From a virus: a stretch of DNA of 52,769 nucleotides. How positions within the stretch are numbered: the first letter of the stretch is position 1; each line of letters begins with the position of its first letter. The position numbers were made by a program, and so were the translations under genes. Shown here in pieces: positions 21,053-27,786 of the stretch. Under the pieces are notes generated by a model. That model ran no database searches and had not been told where the DNA came from. It was given only the letters and a program-made list of their open reading frames with translations. The stretch spans positions 1 through 52,769 of IMG/VR virus record IMGVR_UViG_3300020034_000021. One strand, 5' to 3'.

Positions 21053-21083
21053 TCAACACAACGGACCAATGGAGTTATTTAAA

Positions 21084-21485
21084 ATGTCAATCATCATCAC
21101 ACCGAAGTCAAGAGTGATCGAGTTTGTTCAATTGTGGGCACAAGCTGAAACCGCTGGCAAATTGGCCGCTGCGAACGTCAAGGTTAAAGACTATTTGATA
21201 ACGTCAGTTGACTTTCTGAATAAGCCTATCGCCAATGCGCCGCAATACGTCATGAATGGAACCTGTGGCTTTGCTTGGCTCATTATCAAGCCCGCTAACA
21301 GTCGCTTTGGGAAATGGCTACTGGCGGGTGGGTTAGGCCGGAAGTCGTCCTATGAGGGCGGTGTGCGCGTCTCGATCTACCAGTATGGCCAGTGCATGGA
21401 ACAGAAAGAGGCACACGCACATGCTATGTCGGCTGTGATCGCAGCGGCTGGCCTGCGATGCTATGCTGATTCAAGGATGGATTGA
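21084..21485 (+). CDS. First rightward early protein, unknown function
   Basis: 133 residues from ATG 21084, chosen over the ATG at 21069 because GGAG lies 9 nt before it. 'SRVIEFVQLWAQAETAGKLA' opens a mixed alpha/beta protein with a Gly-rich 'FGKWLLAGGLGRKSSYEGGV' loop and 'AHAHAMSAVIAAAGLRCYAD' end. It resembles conserved early phage proteins of unknown role. Position right after P0 marks it as an immediate-early product. Confidence 0.72.
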   Translation: MSIIITPKSRVIEFVQLWAQAETAGKLAAANVKVKDYLITSVDFLNKPIANAPQYVMNGTCGFAWLIIKPANSRFGKWLLAGGLGRKSSYEGGVRVSIYQYGQCMEQKEAHAHAMSAVIAAAGLRCYADSRMD

Positions 21486-21497
21486 ATTTAATTAAAT

Positions 21498-21550
21498 GTG
21501 ACGTAAGTCGCTAAAGAAAGATTGCAATGTGTCGTTATAGATAGTATTGT
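21498..21550 (+). promoter_or_regulatory. Promoter P1, rightward early
   Basis: GTGACG box (21498-21503), CTAAAG (21511-21516), 5 nt, TTGCAA (21522-21527), 17-nt spacer with GTCGTTATAG, TATTGT (21545-21550). Nearly every element recurs in the same order at 22711-22762. Confidence 0.75.
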
Positions 21551-21583
21551 AACGACACTGAATAACGGAACGGAGCGAATGAA

Positions 21584-21772
21584 ATGATTCAACTTCAATA
21601 CAGACAGACGACCATCATAGGCGAAGCACCAAAAGCGTGGAACGTGTATGCTGAGTCACGAATCATCACAAAGGATATGCGCAAGTTCGCTCTAAACCTA
21701 AATAGAGATGCTATTTATTTCAGCGAATGTCGCTACGTTGACACTAGAAATAGTCCTGAGTTGAAACTGTGA
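21584..21772 (+). CDS. Small early protein of unknown function
   Basis: 62 residues, MIQLQYRQTTIIGEAPKAWN, beta-rich. GGAGCGAA precedes the ATG; TSS of P1 lies ~27 nt upstream. The stop overlaps the GTG of the next gene. Not recognised. Confidence 0.63.
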   Translation: MIQLQYRQTTIIGEAPKAWNVYAESRIITKDMRKFALNLNRDAIYFSECRYVDTRNSPELKL

Positions 21773-22023
21773 GTAAAAGAATACGCGCGCCGCGACGTGA
21801 AGTATTACGGCGCACTAGATACGATAGAACATGGTTTTTTGATCTATCGTGTGGTCACAGTTTGTCAAAATTATACTGTGACGATGTATACAAAACAGCA
21901 AAAACAATGCAATGCCAACCATGTGCGGCGGGTTGGTGTACAAAACATGATATTATCGATGATGCTGAAACCGGCGAACAACGTTGCAGTAAATGTAAAT
22001 TTCCAAATATGAGTAAACTGTGA
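21769..22023 (+). CDS. Zinc-finger-like protein (GTG start)
   Basis: 84 residues starting at GTG 21769, overlapping the preceding TGA. Several Cys/His sites: 'FDLSCGHSLSKLYCDD', 'MQCQPCAAGWCTKHD' and 'QRCSKCKFPN'. Likely two zinc sites. Basic N-terminus (SKRIRAPRREVLRRTRYDR). Possible nucleic-acid binder. Confidence 0.65.
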   Translation: MSKRIRAPRREVLRRTRYDRTWFFDLSCGHSLSKLYCDDVYKTAKTMQCQPCAAGWCTKHDIIDDAETGEQRCSKCKFPNMSKL

Positions 22024-22061
22024 CGTAATTGGCTTTAGTTTTCGCTGTTATACCCGATACT
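22020..22061 (+). promoter_or_regulatory. Promoter P3, rightward early
   Basis: GTGACG (22020-22025), TTTAGT (22034-22039), 16-nt spacer with TCGCTGTTAT, GATACT (22056-22061). It aligns almost base for base with the leftward promoter P4 (CTTTA-TT-TCGCTGTTAT, then CCGATACT). Confidence 0.7.
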
Positions 22062-22094
22062 AGACTCACTGAATCGAAACGCACACAGGAACAA

Positions 22095-22265
22095 ATGACC
22101 ATGAACGCATACGCACAACACAACGCAACCAAGCTTTACGGCAACACACAGAAGCCGGTTCGCGAATATCAGCGCAATGACTACCAGTTGCAGGGTGTCA
22201 AGGCGCACAGCGTTGCACAGACCGCGTTCGCAACGCGCCTTAGTGCTGGCCTGTCGCTGATCTGA
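22095..22265 (+). CDS. Small early protein of unknown function
   Basis: 56 residues from ATG 22095 (AGGA 4 nt upstream); ATG 22101 is an equal alternative. The open frame back to 22029 overlaps promoter P3 and is not used. Contains 'AYAQHNATKLYGNTQKPVRE' and 'GVKAHSVAQTAFATRLSAGL'. Not recognised. Confidence 0.58.
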   Translation: MTMNAYAQHNATKLYGNTQKPVREYQRNDYQLQGVKAHSVAQTAFATRLSAGLSLI

Positions 22266-22299
22266 AGTCTGCCCACACTCAACCACAGGAAGCGAGAAC

Positions 22300-22533
22300 A
22301 TGACAAGCAAACAAAACAGCAAAGAGTACGATGCAGCGCTTGAAGCGTCGCGGATCGCAACGCGCAAGTACAACGTCGCTGTGAAAGATTATCGCGAGGG
22401 TAAGATTACAGACGAAGAATACCTTACGGCGCGCAAGGATTATTATTTGGCGCAGAGTATTTTTGATGACGCACTGCTAATTGAATTGGGAGTTAGCCCG
22501 CCATCGCTTGACAACACATATTCGCGCTGGTAA
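22300..22533 (+). CDS. Small helical early protein
   Basis: 77 residues with AGGAAG upstream of ATG 22300. Helical, charged: 'KEYDAALEASRIATRKYNVA' and 'DEEYLTARKDYYLAQSIFDD', ending in Ser/Pro-rich 'SPPSLDNTYSRW'. Not recognised. Confidence 0.63.
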   Translation: MTSKQNSKEYDAALEASRIATRKYNVAVKDYREGKITDEEYLTARKDYYLAQSIFDDALLIELGVSPPSLDNTYSRW

Positions 22534-22544
22534 TCTAGCGTCAT

Positions 22545-22598
22545 AGATCGGACGCAGCGTTAGCGTCGAAAGAGCGGCACCGAACCCCGCTCCGATCT
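22545..22598 (+). ncRNA. Compact three-way-junction RNA element
   Basis: 54 nt fold perfectly: P1 AGATCG/CGATCT (22545-22550 with 22593-22598), P2 GACGC/GCGTC (22551-22555 with 22563-22567, 7-nt loop), single-stranded GAAA, P3 GAGCGG/CCGCTC (22572-22577 with 22587-22592, 9-nt loop). No unpaired bases at the other two junction strands. No U-tract follows, so it is not an intrinsic terminator, and the CUGAUGA of hammerhead ribozymes is absent. Downstream to 22710 there are AGAGGTT repeats and an ACGCTT-CT-AAGCGT palindrome (22633-22646) but no gene. Confidence 0.5.
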
Positions 22599-22710
22599 AG
22601 GGAGAGTTACAGAGGTTTATAGAGGTTACAAGACGCTTCTAAGCGTTGGCCCCACAACATTTCTAAGGGAACTTGCACGTTATGTTAAATAACTCTAAAT
22701 AATCCAATCT

Positions 22711-22762
22711 GTGACGCAATACCTAAAGAATAGTTGCACAACGTCGTTATAAGATGTATTCT
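22711..22762 (+). promoter_or_regulatory. Promoter P2, rightward early
   Basis: GTGACG (22711-22716), CTAAAG (22723-22728), 5 nt, TTGCAC (22734-22739), 17-nt spacer with GTCGTTATAA, TATTCT (22757-22762). A diverged duplicate of promoter P1. Confidence 0.75.
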
Positions 22763-22795
22763 AAATGCACTTACCAACTGAACGGAATAAACGAA

Positions 22796-22951
22796 ATGAA
22801 CATGTACAGTTTCACATTCGAAGACAGCGCCGACACGATGCAGCAGTTTGATTACAGCATTGCATCTGCGACCGAAATGGTTAAAGCGCGCCGTGCTGCA
22901 TTTGGTCTCAGCACGATCATAACGCATGTTTCTGTACAGGCTGGTCGCTAA
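22796..22951 (+). CDS. 51-aa early protein of unknown function
   Basis: From ATG 22796 (CGGAATAAACGAA upstream): MNMYSFTFEDSADTMQQFDY then 'SIASATEMVKARRAAFGLST'. The frame back to 22754 would lie at or before the P2 start site. Not recognised. Confidence 0.58.
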   Translation: MNMYSFTFEDSADTMQQFDYSIASATEMVKARRAAFGLSTIITHVSVQAGR

Positions 22952-22953
22952 TC

Positions 22954-23100
22954 ATGAGCGAACGCAAAAGAGAAATTTTGGATTATCGCGCTGCGATGAA
23001 AGCCGCAACGTTGCGGTACGTTCCTAAAAAGACAGCGCGTGGTCGCAGTCGTGAGTTGCATAGCGCGACTATTGCAGAACGCAAAACGGTGCAATCATGA
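22954..23100 (+). CDS. 48-aa basic peptide preceding the helicase
   Basis: MSERKREILDYRAAMKAATL, then 'RYVPKKTARGRSRELHSATI'. Strongly basic, helical start. Its TGA overlaps the helicase ATG (23097-23100), so it is probably coupled with the helicase and may be a nucleic-acid-binding partner. Confidence 0.6.
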   Translation: MSERKREILDYRAAMKAATLRYVPKKTARGRSRELHSATIAERKTVQS

Positions 23101-24566
23101 ACGCAGTAGTTAAAGAATGGTCACCGTATCAAACAAGCGTCTTTGCGTTCGTCACCGAAGGCACTGGCAACTGCATCATTGAAGCAGTTGCAGGTTCGGG
23201 CAAGACGACCACCATTGTCGAAGCGATGCGCCGCACATTTGGCACGTCGATTTTCCTCGCATTCAACAAAGCGATTCAGGTTGAGTTGTCGTCACGTGGT
23301 GTGAACGCTAAGACGTTCCACGGTTTGACGTTCAAGCCGGTGATGACGTTTAAGAAGCAGAAACAAATCACACAAGACAAACTGCGCCAGATTGTTGATG
23401 CTAACCTAGGCGATGACGACGTGCGTACCTACGGCTCATTCATCTGCAAACTGGTAAGCCTCGCACGTAACAATGGCGTTGGTTGCCTTGTGGCAGACGT
23501 AGAATCAGAATGGTATGATTTGATTGACAAGCATGATATGGAACTGCCGACCGAAGAAGCGTCATTAGAAAAGGCAGTCATGTATGCACGCAAGTTGCTG
23601 TCAACGTCGAATGAGTCACCGCTAGTTGACTTCGATGACTTGCTGTATCTCGCGGTCAAAGAAGGTTTGACGCTTGACAAATACGATCACATTTTCGGCG
23701 ATGAAATGCAGGACACCAATGCAATACAGCGCGCGATTCTACGAAAGATCATGAAGCCAACCAGCCGCTTTTATGGCGTTGGTGACCCCTCGCAGGCGAT
23801 CTACGGTTTCCGTGGCGCAGATAGCAACAGCATGGGACTACTGGCGACAGAATTCCAGTGCGTCAAGCTTCCGCTCACCGTATCGTATCGCTGCCCGACG
23901 TCGGTTGTTGAGTATGCACGCCGCTGGGTTTCCCACATTGAAGCCGCACCGAACGCCATTGCAGGCGAAGTCGAATCGCTCGGCACTGACTGGATTACGG
24001 GCGACTTTGAAGCGAACGATTTAGTGGTATGTCGCACGACGAAGCCGCTTATATCCCTGGCGTTCAAGTTGCTAAAAGCGCGCGTCCCGGTCCGCATCAT
24101 GGGCAAGGAAATCGGTGACAGCTTGATTACACTCATTGAGCGCATGAAGGCGAAAGGCATTGACGCACTGGCTGTGAAACTTGAAGTGTGGGCAAGCCGC
24201 GAAGCGGAGAAGGCCATTGCGAAGAAGCAGGAAACCAAAGCGGAAGCCATTCGTGATCGCGTTGACGCTATCCTGTGTCTGATCGAAGGATTAGACGAAA
24301 CGGAGCGCACCATCCCTGCGTTGTGTGAGATTATTCGCGGCATGTTCGATAGTGGTCCGAACCAAGTCATACTGGCCACGATCCACAAAGCAAAGGGTTT
24401 GGAGTCGCCTCACGTTTTCTGGCTGAATAGCAGCAAGTGTCCTTCACCCTACGCGCGGCAAGAATGGCAGATGCAGCAGGAAGCCAATTTGTGTTATGTC
24501 GCGGTGACACGAGCACAGCGCACATTGACTTTGATCGAAGAGAAAGATCAGCGTAAGGTTGCCTAA
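23097..24566 (+). CDS. UvrD/Rep-like superfamily 1 DNA helicase
   Basis: 489 residues. SF1 motifs in order: I 'IIEAVAGSGKTTTIVEA' (residues ~27-43), II 'DHIFGDEMQDTNAIQR', III 'FYGVGDPSQAIYGFRGA', IV 'LPLTVSYRCPTSVVEYAR', V 'LATIHKAKGLESPHVFWL', VI 'NLCYVAVTRAQRTLTLI'. A 3'-5' translocase shorter than host UvrD (lacking much of 1B/2B), as in phage versions. Likely role in replication fork restart or recombination. Confidence 0.93.
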   Translation: MNAVVKEWSPYQTSVFAFVTEGTGNCIIEAVAGSGKTTTIVEAMRRTFGTSIFLAFNKAIQVELSSRGVNAKTFHGLTFKPVMTFKKQKQITQDKLRQIVDANLGDDDVRTYGSFICKLVSLARNNGVGCLVADVESEWYDLIDKHDMELPTEEASLEKAVMYARKLLSTSNESPLVDFDDLLYLAVKEGLTLDKYDHIFGDEMQDTNAIQRAILRKIMKPTSRFYGVGDPSQAIYGFRGADSNSMGLLATEFQCVKLPLTVSYRCPTSVVEYARRWVSHIEAAPNAIAGEVESLGTDWITGDFEANDLVVCRTTKPLISLAFKLLKARVPVRIMGKEIGDSLITLIERMKAKGIDALAVKLEVWASREAEKAIAKKQETKAEAIRDRVDAILCLIEGLDETERTIPALCEIIRGMFDSGPNQVILATIHKAKGLESPHVFWLNSSKCPSPYARQEWQMQQEANLCYVAVTRAQRTLTLIEEKDQRKVA

Positions 24567-24575
24567 GGCACGATC

Positions 24576-24827
24576 ATGAAAAAGCAACCCACTAGCGACG
24601 GCCTATTAAGCGCGTGCAACCATCGCGCGCCTATCGTCTTTGGCAAGTGTTCTAAATGCGGAAAGGTATTTGGGAAAACATTCGAGCCGGGGAACTTGAC
24701 ACCGGGCAAGCACGTTGACATAATGCAGTTAGCTTCTCAGCTATCCGATGGTGACACCGGCGAACCCGGTCCGCGTCAAACGTCACCCGATGCAGCCGAT
24801 GCGCGGGCAGGCATCACGAAACCCTAG
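24576..24827 (+). CDS. Zinc-ribbon-like protein whose stop codon lies in a terminator stem
   Basis: 83 residues: one C-x-H plus CxxC ('LLSACNHRAPIVFGKCSKCG', then KVFGKTFEPG) forming a small ribbon, followed by a Gly/Pro/Asp-rich disordered tail. It ends AAA CCC TAG inside the 5' arm of the terminator at 24819-24856, so terminating ribosomes could affect transcription termination. Confidence 0.65.
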   Translation: MKKQPTSDGLLSACNHRAPIVFGKCSKCGKVFGKTFEPGNLTPGKHVDIMQLASQLSDGDTGEPGPRQTSPDAADARAGITKP

Positions 24828-24856
24828 CCGGTCAAGCTCCCGAGCTAGGGTTTTTT
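24819..24856 (+). terminator. Rho-independent terminator of the first rightward block
   Basis: AAACCCTAGC / GCTAGGGTTT (24819-24828 with 24844-24853), 15-nt loop, T-run TTTTTT to 24856. Same stem as the leftward terminator at 11620-11651. It closes the transcription unit that includes the SF1 helicase. Confidence 0.92.
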
Positions 24857-24857
24857 C

Positions 24858-24891
24858 TTATGTCATGACGTTATGTCACTACGTTATGACA
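24858..24891. repeat. TTATGTCA / ACGTTATG motif cluster
   Basis: TTATGTCA at 24858 and 24871 and TTATGACA at 24884, with ACGTTATG occurring twice 13 bp apart (24868, 24881). The 13-mer TCACTACGTTATG (24876-24888) is also present at 19976-19988 beside a second TTATGTC cluster. Candidate protein-binding sites. Confidence 0.5.
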
Positions 24892-24949
24892 GCGCTGGCG
24901 AAAATGGATTCTGGCGAAATTAAAATAACTCGCAAACGTCAAACCCATC

Positions 24950-25032
24950 TTACCCTCGCGAATTCAAAATGTCAAACACAAGTTACCCTTGACATCAAAT
25001 CGAAGTTACCCTTCCGATTTCAAAATTTGAAA
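24950..25032. repeat. Iteron-like TTACCCT array
   Basis: Three tandem imperfect units beginning TTACCCT at 24950, 24983 and 25006 (spacing 33 and 23 bp). Units 1 and 3 continue GA(A/T)TTCAAAAT(G/T)T(C/G)AAA; unit 2 has TCAAAT at the matching place. They lie in the convergent gap between the terminator and the 3' end of the primase-helicase gene, not at a promoter. This suits an origin or partition-type binding site. Confidence 0.6.
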
Positions 25033-25053
25033 ACGAAATTTAGCTCTTGACAT

Positions 25054-27342
25054 TTACAAATCGAAAGCACGAGGAATTAGAATTGCGTAAGCGGTTCCGC
25101 CTTCATTGTATTTTGATTTCGTTTCACCGCGACCTATTAACTGAATATCGCCACGATCTGTAAGTATTTTCAAAGTTCTATGCAATGCAGCGGTCGCACC
25201 TTGTCTATCGCTTTTAAAACATATTAGCTTTGCCGCTCTACCTTGAATAAATTTGAACGGTACAATTTTATCGTTATGCATTTTAGTGTAGTCAGTACCT
25301 TGTAAATATCCTTTCAATTCGCCGTATGGTCTAACAACCCATTCTCTAATAACGTTTATCAATTTATCGAGTTGTTGCGACTCATCCGTATGCGATCCGA
25401 TAGCGCCTGTATTAAAACGACTCAATAAGTTTTGAACGTCGTTAACGACAATGCCTATTGCCCAATTAGCAGCAAACAAATCAATCAATGGCGTCATAAA
25501 GTTAATACCAATGGCCACGAGCGCCGCTAACTTCATAGCCTTTAAATGGGCACGATTCCATAAATCACGAACAATATCGTTTTCAGTACTGTTAATTTGC
25601 TGAGTACAGTAGGTTTCAAATTTATCAAAAAGCGAATGTACTTCTTCTGTTAATTGTACATTGACAATTTTATTCTGATTGTTGAGTGACAAACAATTCG
25701 CACATAGCGTTGCAAGTTTTTCTGCCAATTCAAACGATGGAGAAGCGTTGACGTGCTGTTTATTAAGTGCAACTCGCACTCCTAGATATTCAAAACATAA
25801 AAAGCGCGGCAACAATCCTCCGCTAATCATAGATTCACTTAACGCTTCGTAAAATGTTTCTGGCGTTGACTCTCCAAGTAAACTAAAAGCCGGACTAAAA
25901 AGTATTGGTGTATTCTTTTCTTTTTCGCTGTAAACGATTGGTCGCAATGCATTGCCATAACCACTCTTGTGATACAAATCTAAGAACACACTACGTAAGC
26001 CAATCAAATGCGACGGTGCATCTTTGTTGCTCATCTGTTGTAACGCTAAACCAAATTCGCCCACAATAGAACAGAAGCTAGGCGATGTATTGCACAGGTA
26101 TTTAATCAACGCTTCTTTAGAAGCAATTGTACCCGGTCCAATGAACTCAGCAGCAGCGGGAACCGTTCTAACAACCGCGTTCATCAATTTATCAATGCCG
26201 CTTGCCATCGCTTCCTTACCAATACCAGTCTTTGCTAACAGAATGACGTATTGATTTAAACCGGTCCCTGAGACGTTATAGGCGCGGCCACAGATCCCCG
26301 ATAGGAAGGCCACGGCACCCGCTAGCGCGATCTCAGGGACGGGTCTAGGGGCCGCAGCGTAGATAAATTCAGCAATCGAACCCAATAGACCGGGCGGCAA
26401 GCTGTAAACAGGGATTTTTTCAATGAGCTTATTACTAGGCGGCGGTTTCGCTTTGATCTTTTCAGCAATCGCCGCATTGATATTGTTAATGACACTATCG
26501 ATATCAACGGGCGGCAACATTCGATCGAAACAACGGTTGAGCATATAAGCAATACGATAAGGCGCACGTGACTTCGGTCGCTGCCCTAACTTCGACTTCA
26601 AAAATAAATCGTTTACTTGCTGTTTATTCTCGCTATAGAAAGCAAGAATATCAATCAGTGCGAAGTCAGCTTCTGACTGCGAAGGGTAATACTTGCTCCA
26701 ATCGCCTTTATAATACAAATCATCAAACTTCTCAGCATTGGCCGCTGTCGCTGCAATTTCTAAAATCTTTTCGTCACTGTATCTTGCAACGTCTAATCCA
26801 GCATAGAAAGAAATGGCGTGCTTACCTTCGCCCATTTGTTCCCACAATTGATTCAGAAGTACATTGTAGTCGCCAATAATCTGATTGCGATAAATATCAC
26901 CAGTAAACGTCATGTATCGCGTGTCAGAGTAAAGCTCAATAGAACTGCGCCGCCGCCCGCTTGGAACTTTGCCTCTAACGACAATATGCAAGCCAAAGCC
27001 AGACGGCGAACGTTCAGCGTAGCTATCGAATTCACTGTAAATTTTTAATTGTCTTTCGAGCGAAGCGGGGTCAGTCGTTTTGTCCAGATCAATAATAGAA
27101 TATGGATCTTTTTCTGATAGCACAAATCCAATGCCATTGTATCGTTCTGGATTCTTTTTTATAGCAGCAACAGTTTCATCATAAGTACACCATGTTGACG
27201 GTTCATTAACACTGCACATTTTTCCCGTTCGTGGATCATATGGAACCTTAGTAGGTTTTTCTGCTTCAGTGTCCTCATAGCGCCAATTGCACCAACTTTT
27301 ATACATCCGCAATTCCAGCGGAATGTTATCGTAATTGAGCAC
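25054..27342 (-). CDS. Primase-helicase (primase-polymerase N-terminus, DUF3987-type ATPase)
   Basis: 762 residues. N-terminal ~250 residues are of the PrimPol/archaeo-eukaryotic primase type: 'KSWCNWRYEDTEAEKPTKVP', metal-binding 'DPYSIIDLDKTTDP' (D-x-D) and 'ERSPSGFGLHIVVRGKVP' (catalytic His). The C-terminal half has a P-loop 'YVILLAKTGIGKEAMASGID' after 'IALAGAVAFLSGICGRAY', typical of DUF3987 proteins, a helicase-like module. Likely primes and unwinds phage DNA. It points opposite to the other replication genes. Start ATG 27342 is 6 bp from the HTH gene stop. Confidence 0.85.
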   Translation of the reverse strand: MLNYDNIPLELRMYKSWCNWRYEDTEAEKPTKVPYDPRTGKMCSVNEPSTWCTYDETVAAIKKNPERYNGIGFVLSEKDPYSIIDLDKTTDPASLERQLKIYSEFDSYAERSPSGFGLHIVVRGKVPSGRRRSSIELYSDTRYMTFTGDIYRNQIIGDYNVLLNQLWEQMGEGKHAISFYAGLDVARYSDEKILEIAATAANAEKFDDLYYKGDWSKYYPSQSEADFALIDILAFYSENKQQVNDLFLKSKLGQRPKSRAPYRIAYMLNRCFDRMLPPVDIDSVINNINAAIAEKIKAKPPPSNKLIEKIPVYSLPPGLLGSIAEFIYAAAPRPVPEIALAGAVAFLSGICGRAYNVSGTGLNQYVILLAKTGIGKEAMASGIDKLMNAVVRTVPAAAEFIGPGTIASKEALIKYLCNTSPSFCSIVGEFGLALQQMSNKDAPSHLIGLRSVFLDLYHKSGYGNALRPIVYSEKEKNTPILFSPAFSLLGESTPETFYEALSESMISGGLLPRFLCFEYLGVRVALNKQHVNASPSFELAEKLATLCANCLSLNNQNKIVNVQLTEEVHSLFDKFETYCTQQINSTENDIVRDLWNRAHLKAMKLAALVAIGINFMTPLIDLFAANWAIGIVVNDVQNLLSRFNTGAIGSHTDESQQLDKLINVIREWVVRPYGELKGYLQGTDYTKMHNDKIVPFKFIQGRAAKLICFKSDRQGATAALHRTLKILTDRGDIQLIGRGETKSKYNEGGTAYAILIPRAFDL

Positions 27343-27348
27343 GGTTTC

Positions 27349-27600
27349 TTATTCGCTTCTTTTAATGCTTAATAGGAATTCGTGAACTTGTCTAACTCTT
27401 GAATAACCCGGATTTTCAAATCTCCCTATAACAAGAGTTTTTAACCACGGCAATTCAACGTTTGCCCCTTTTGCAACGTCTTCTAAAGATACATTACTAG
27501 GACGACTTGCAATCAACACTCGCACTTCGTCAAGTGTGGGCAGTCGCAATTGATTGACAGGAGGAATAAACCAAGGAGATTGCGGTTGTGTTGCACTCAT
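27349..27600 (-). CDS. HTH transcription regulator
   Basis: 83 residues. A Cro/XRE-like helix-turn-helix is visible: 'RVLIASRPSNVSLEDVAKGA' then 'NVELPWLKTLVIGRFENPGY' and 'SRVRQVHEFLLSIKRSE', with the N-x-S-x-E-D-V-A ... W-L-K helix pair. It precedes the primase gene in one operon. An inverted repeat (27646-27660) sits ~50 bp upstream, so autoregulation and control of the divergent replication operon are likely. Confidence 0.75.
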   Translation of the reverse strand: MSATQPQSPWFIPPVNQLRLPTLDEVRVLIASRPSNVSLEDVAKGANVELPWLKTLVIGRFENPGYSRVRQVHEFLLSIKRSE

Positions 27601-27645
27601 CCGCCGAAGGTACTAGCAAGCAAAGAAATTCACAAGAAAATATTT

Positions 27646-27660
27646 ATTTGACAAGCAAAT
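27646..27660. promoter_or_regulatory. Inverted repeat between divergent HTH and replication operons
   Basis: ATTTG-ACAAG-CAAAT, perfect 5-bp arms, overlapping a TTGACA (27648-27653) that could be a rightward -35, although the matching -10 (CAGTCT) is poor. Candidate operator of the HTH protein. Confidence 0.45.
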
Positions 27661-27685
27661 CAGGCAGGCGCAGTCTCCCGCTTCG

Positions 27686-27759
27686 GCCTATCCCGGTCGC
27701 TTTGCATTGAGCGATAGTTCCTAGGCAACACTAGCGGGTGATACCCGTTTGGGATAGGC
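27686..27759 (+). ncRNA. 74-nt cloverleaf-like RNA upstream of the replication operon
   Basis: 9-bp closing stem GCCTATCCC/GGGATAGGC (27686-27694 with 27751-27759) around three hairpins: TCGCT/AGCGA (27697-27714, 8-nt loop), a middle arm TAGT/ACTA or CTAG/CTAG (27715-27734), and CGGGT-GAT-ACCCG (27735-27747). Length and four-arm layout recall a tRNA, but the T-arm loop is 3 nt with no TTC motif and no CCA follows, so it is not a functional tRNA. No U-tract. Ends 28 nt before the ATG at 27787. Confidence 0.5.
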
Positions 27760-27786
27760 TGATTCACTTACTACTGAGGGAAGACA

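Noticed and set aside
22545-22598. Hammerhead ribozyme
   Set aside because: Three-way junction with GAAA is present, but the CUGAUGA strand and NUH cleavage site are missing.
23801-24388. 195-aa leftward frame opposite the SF1 helicase
   Set aside because: Antisense shadow; the helicase motifs on the other strand are unambiguous.
27686-27759. Functional tRNA
   Set aside because: Cloverleaf shape only; the T-arm loop is 3 nt, with no TTC, no normal D/T signatures and no CCA.
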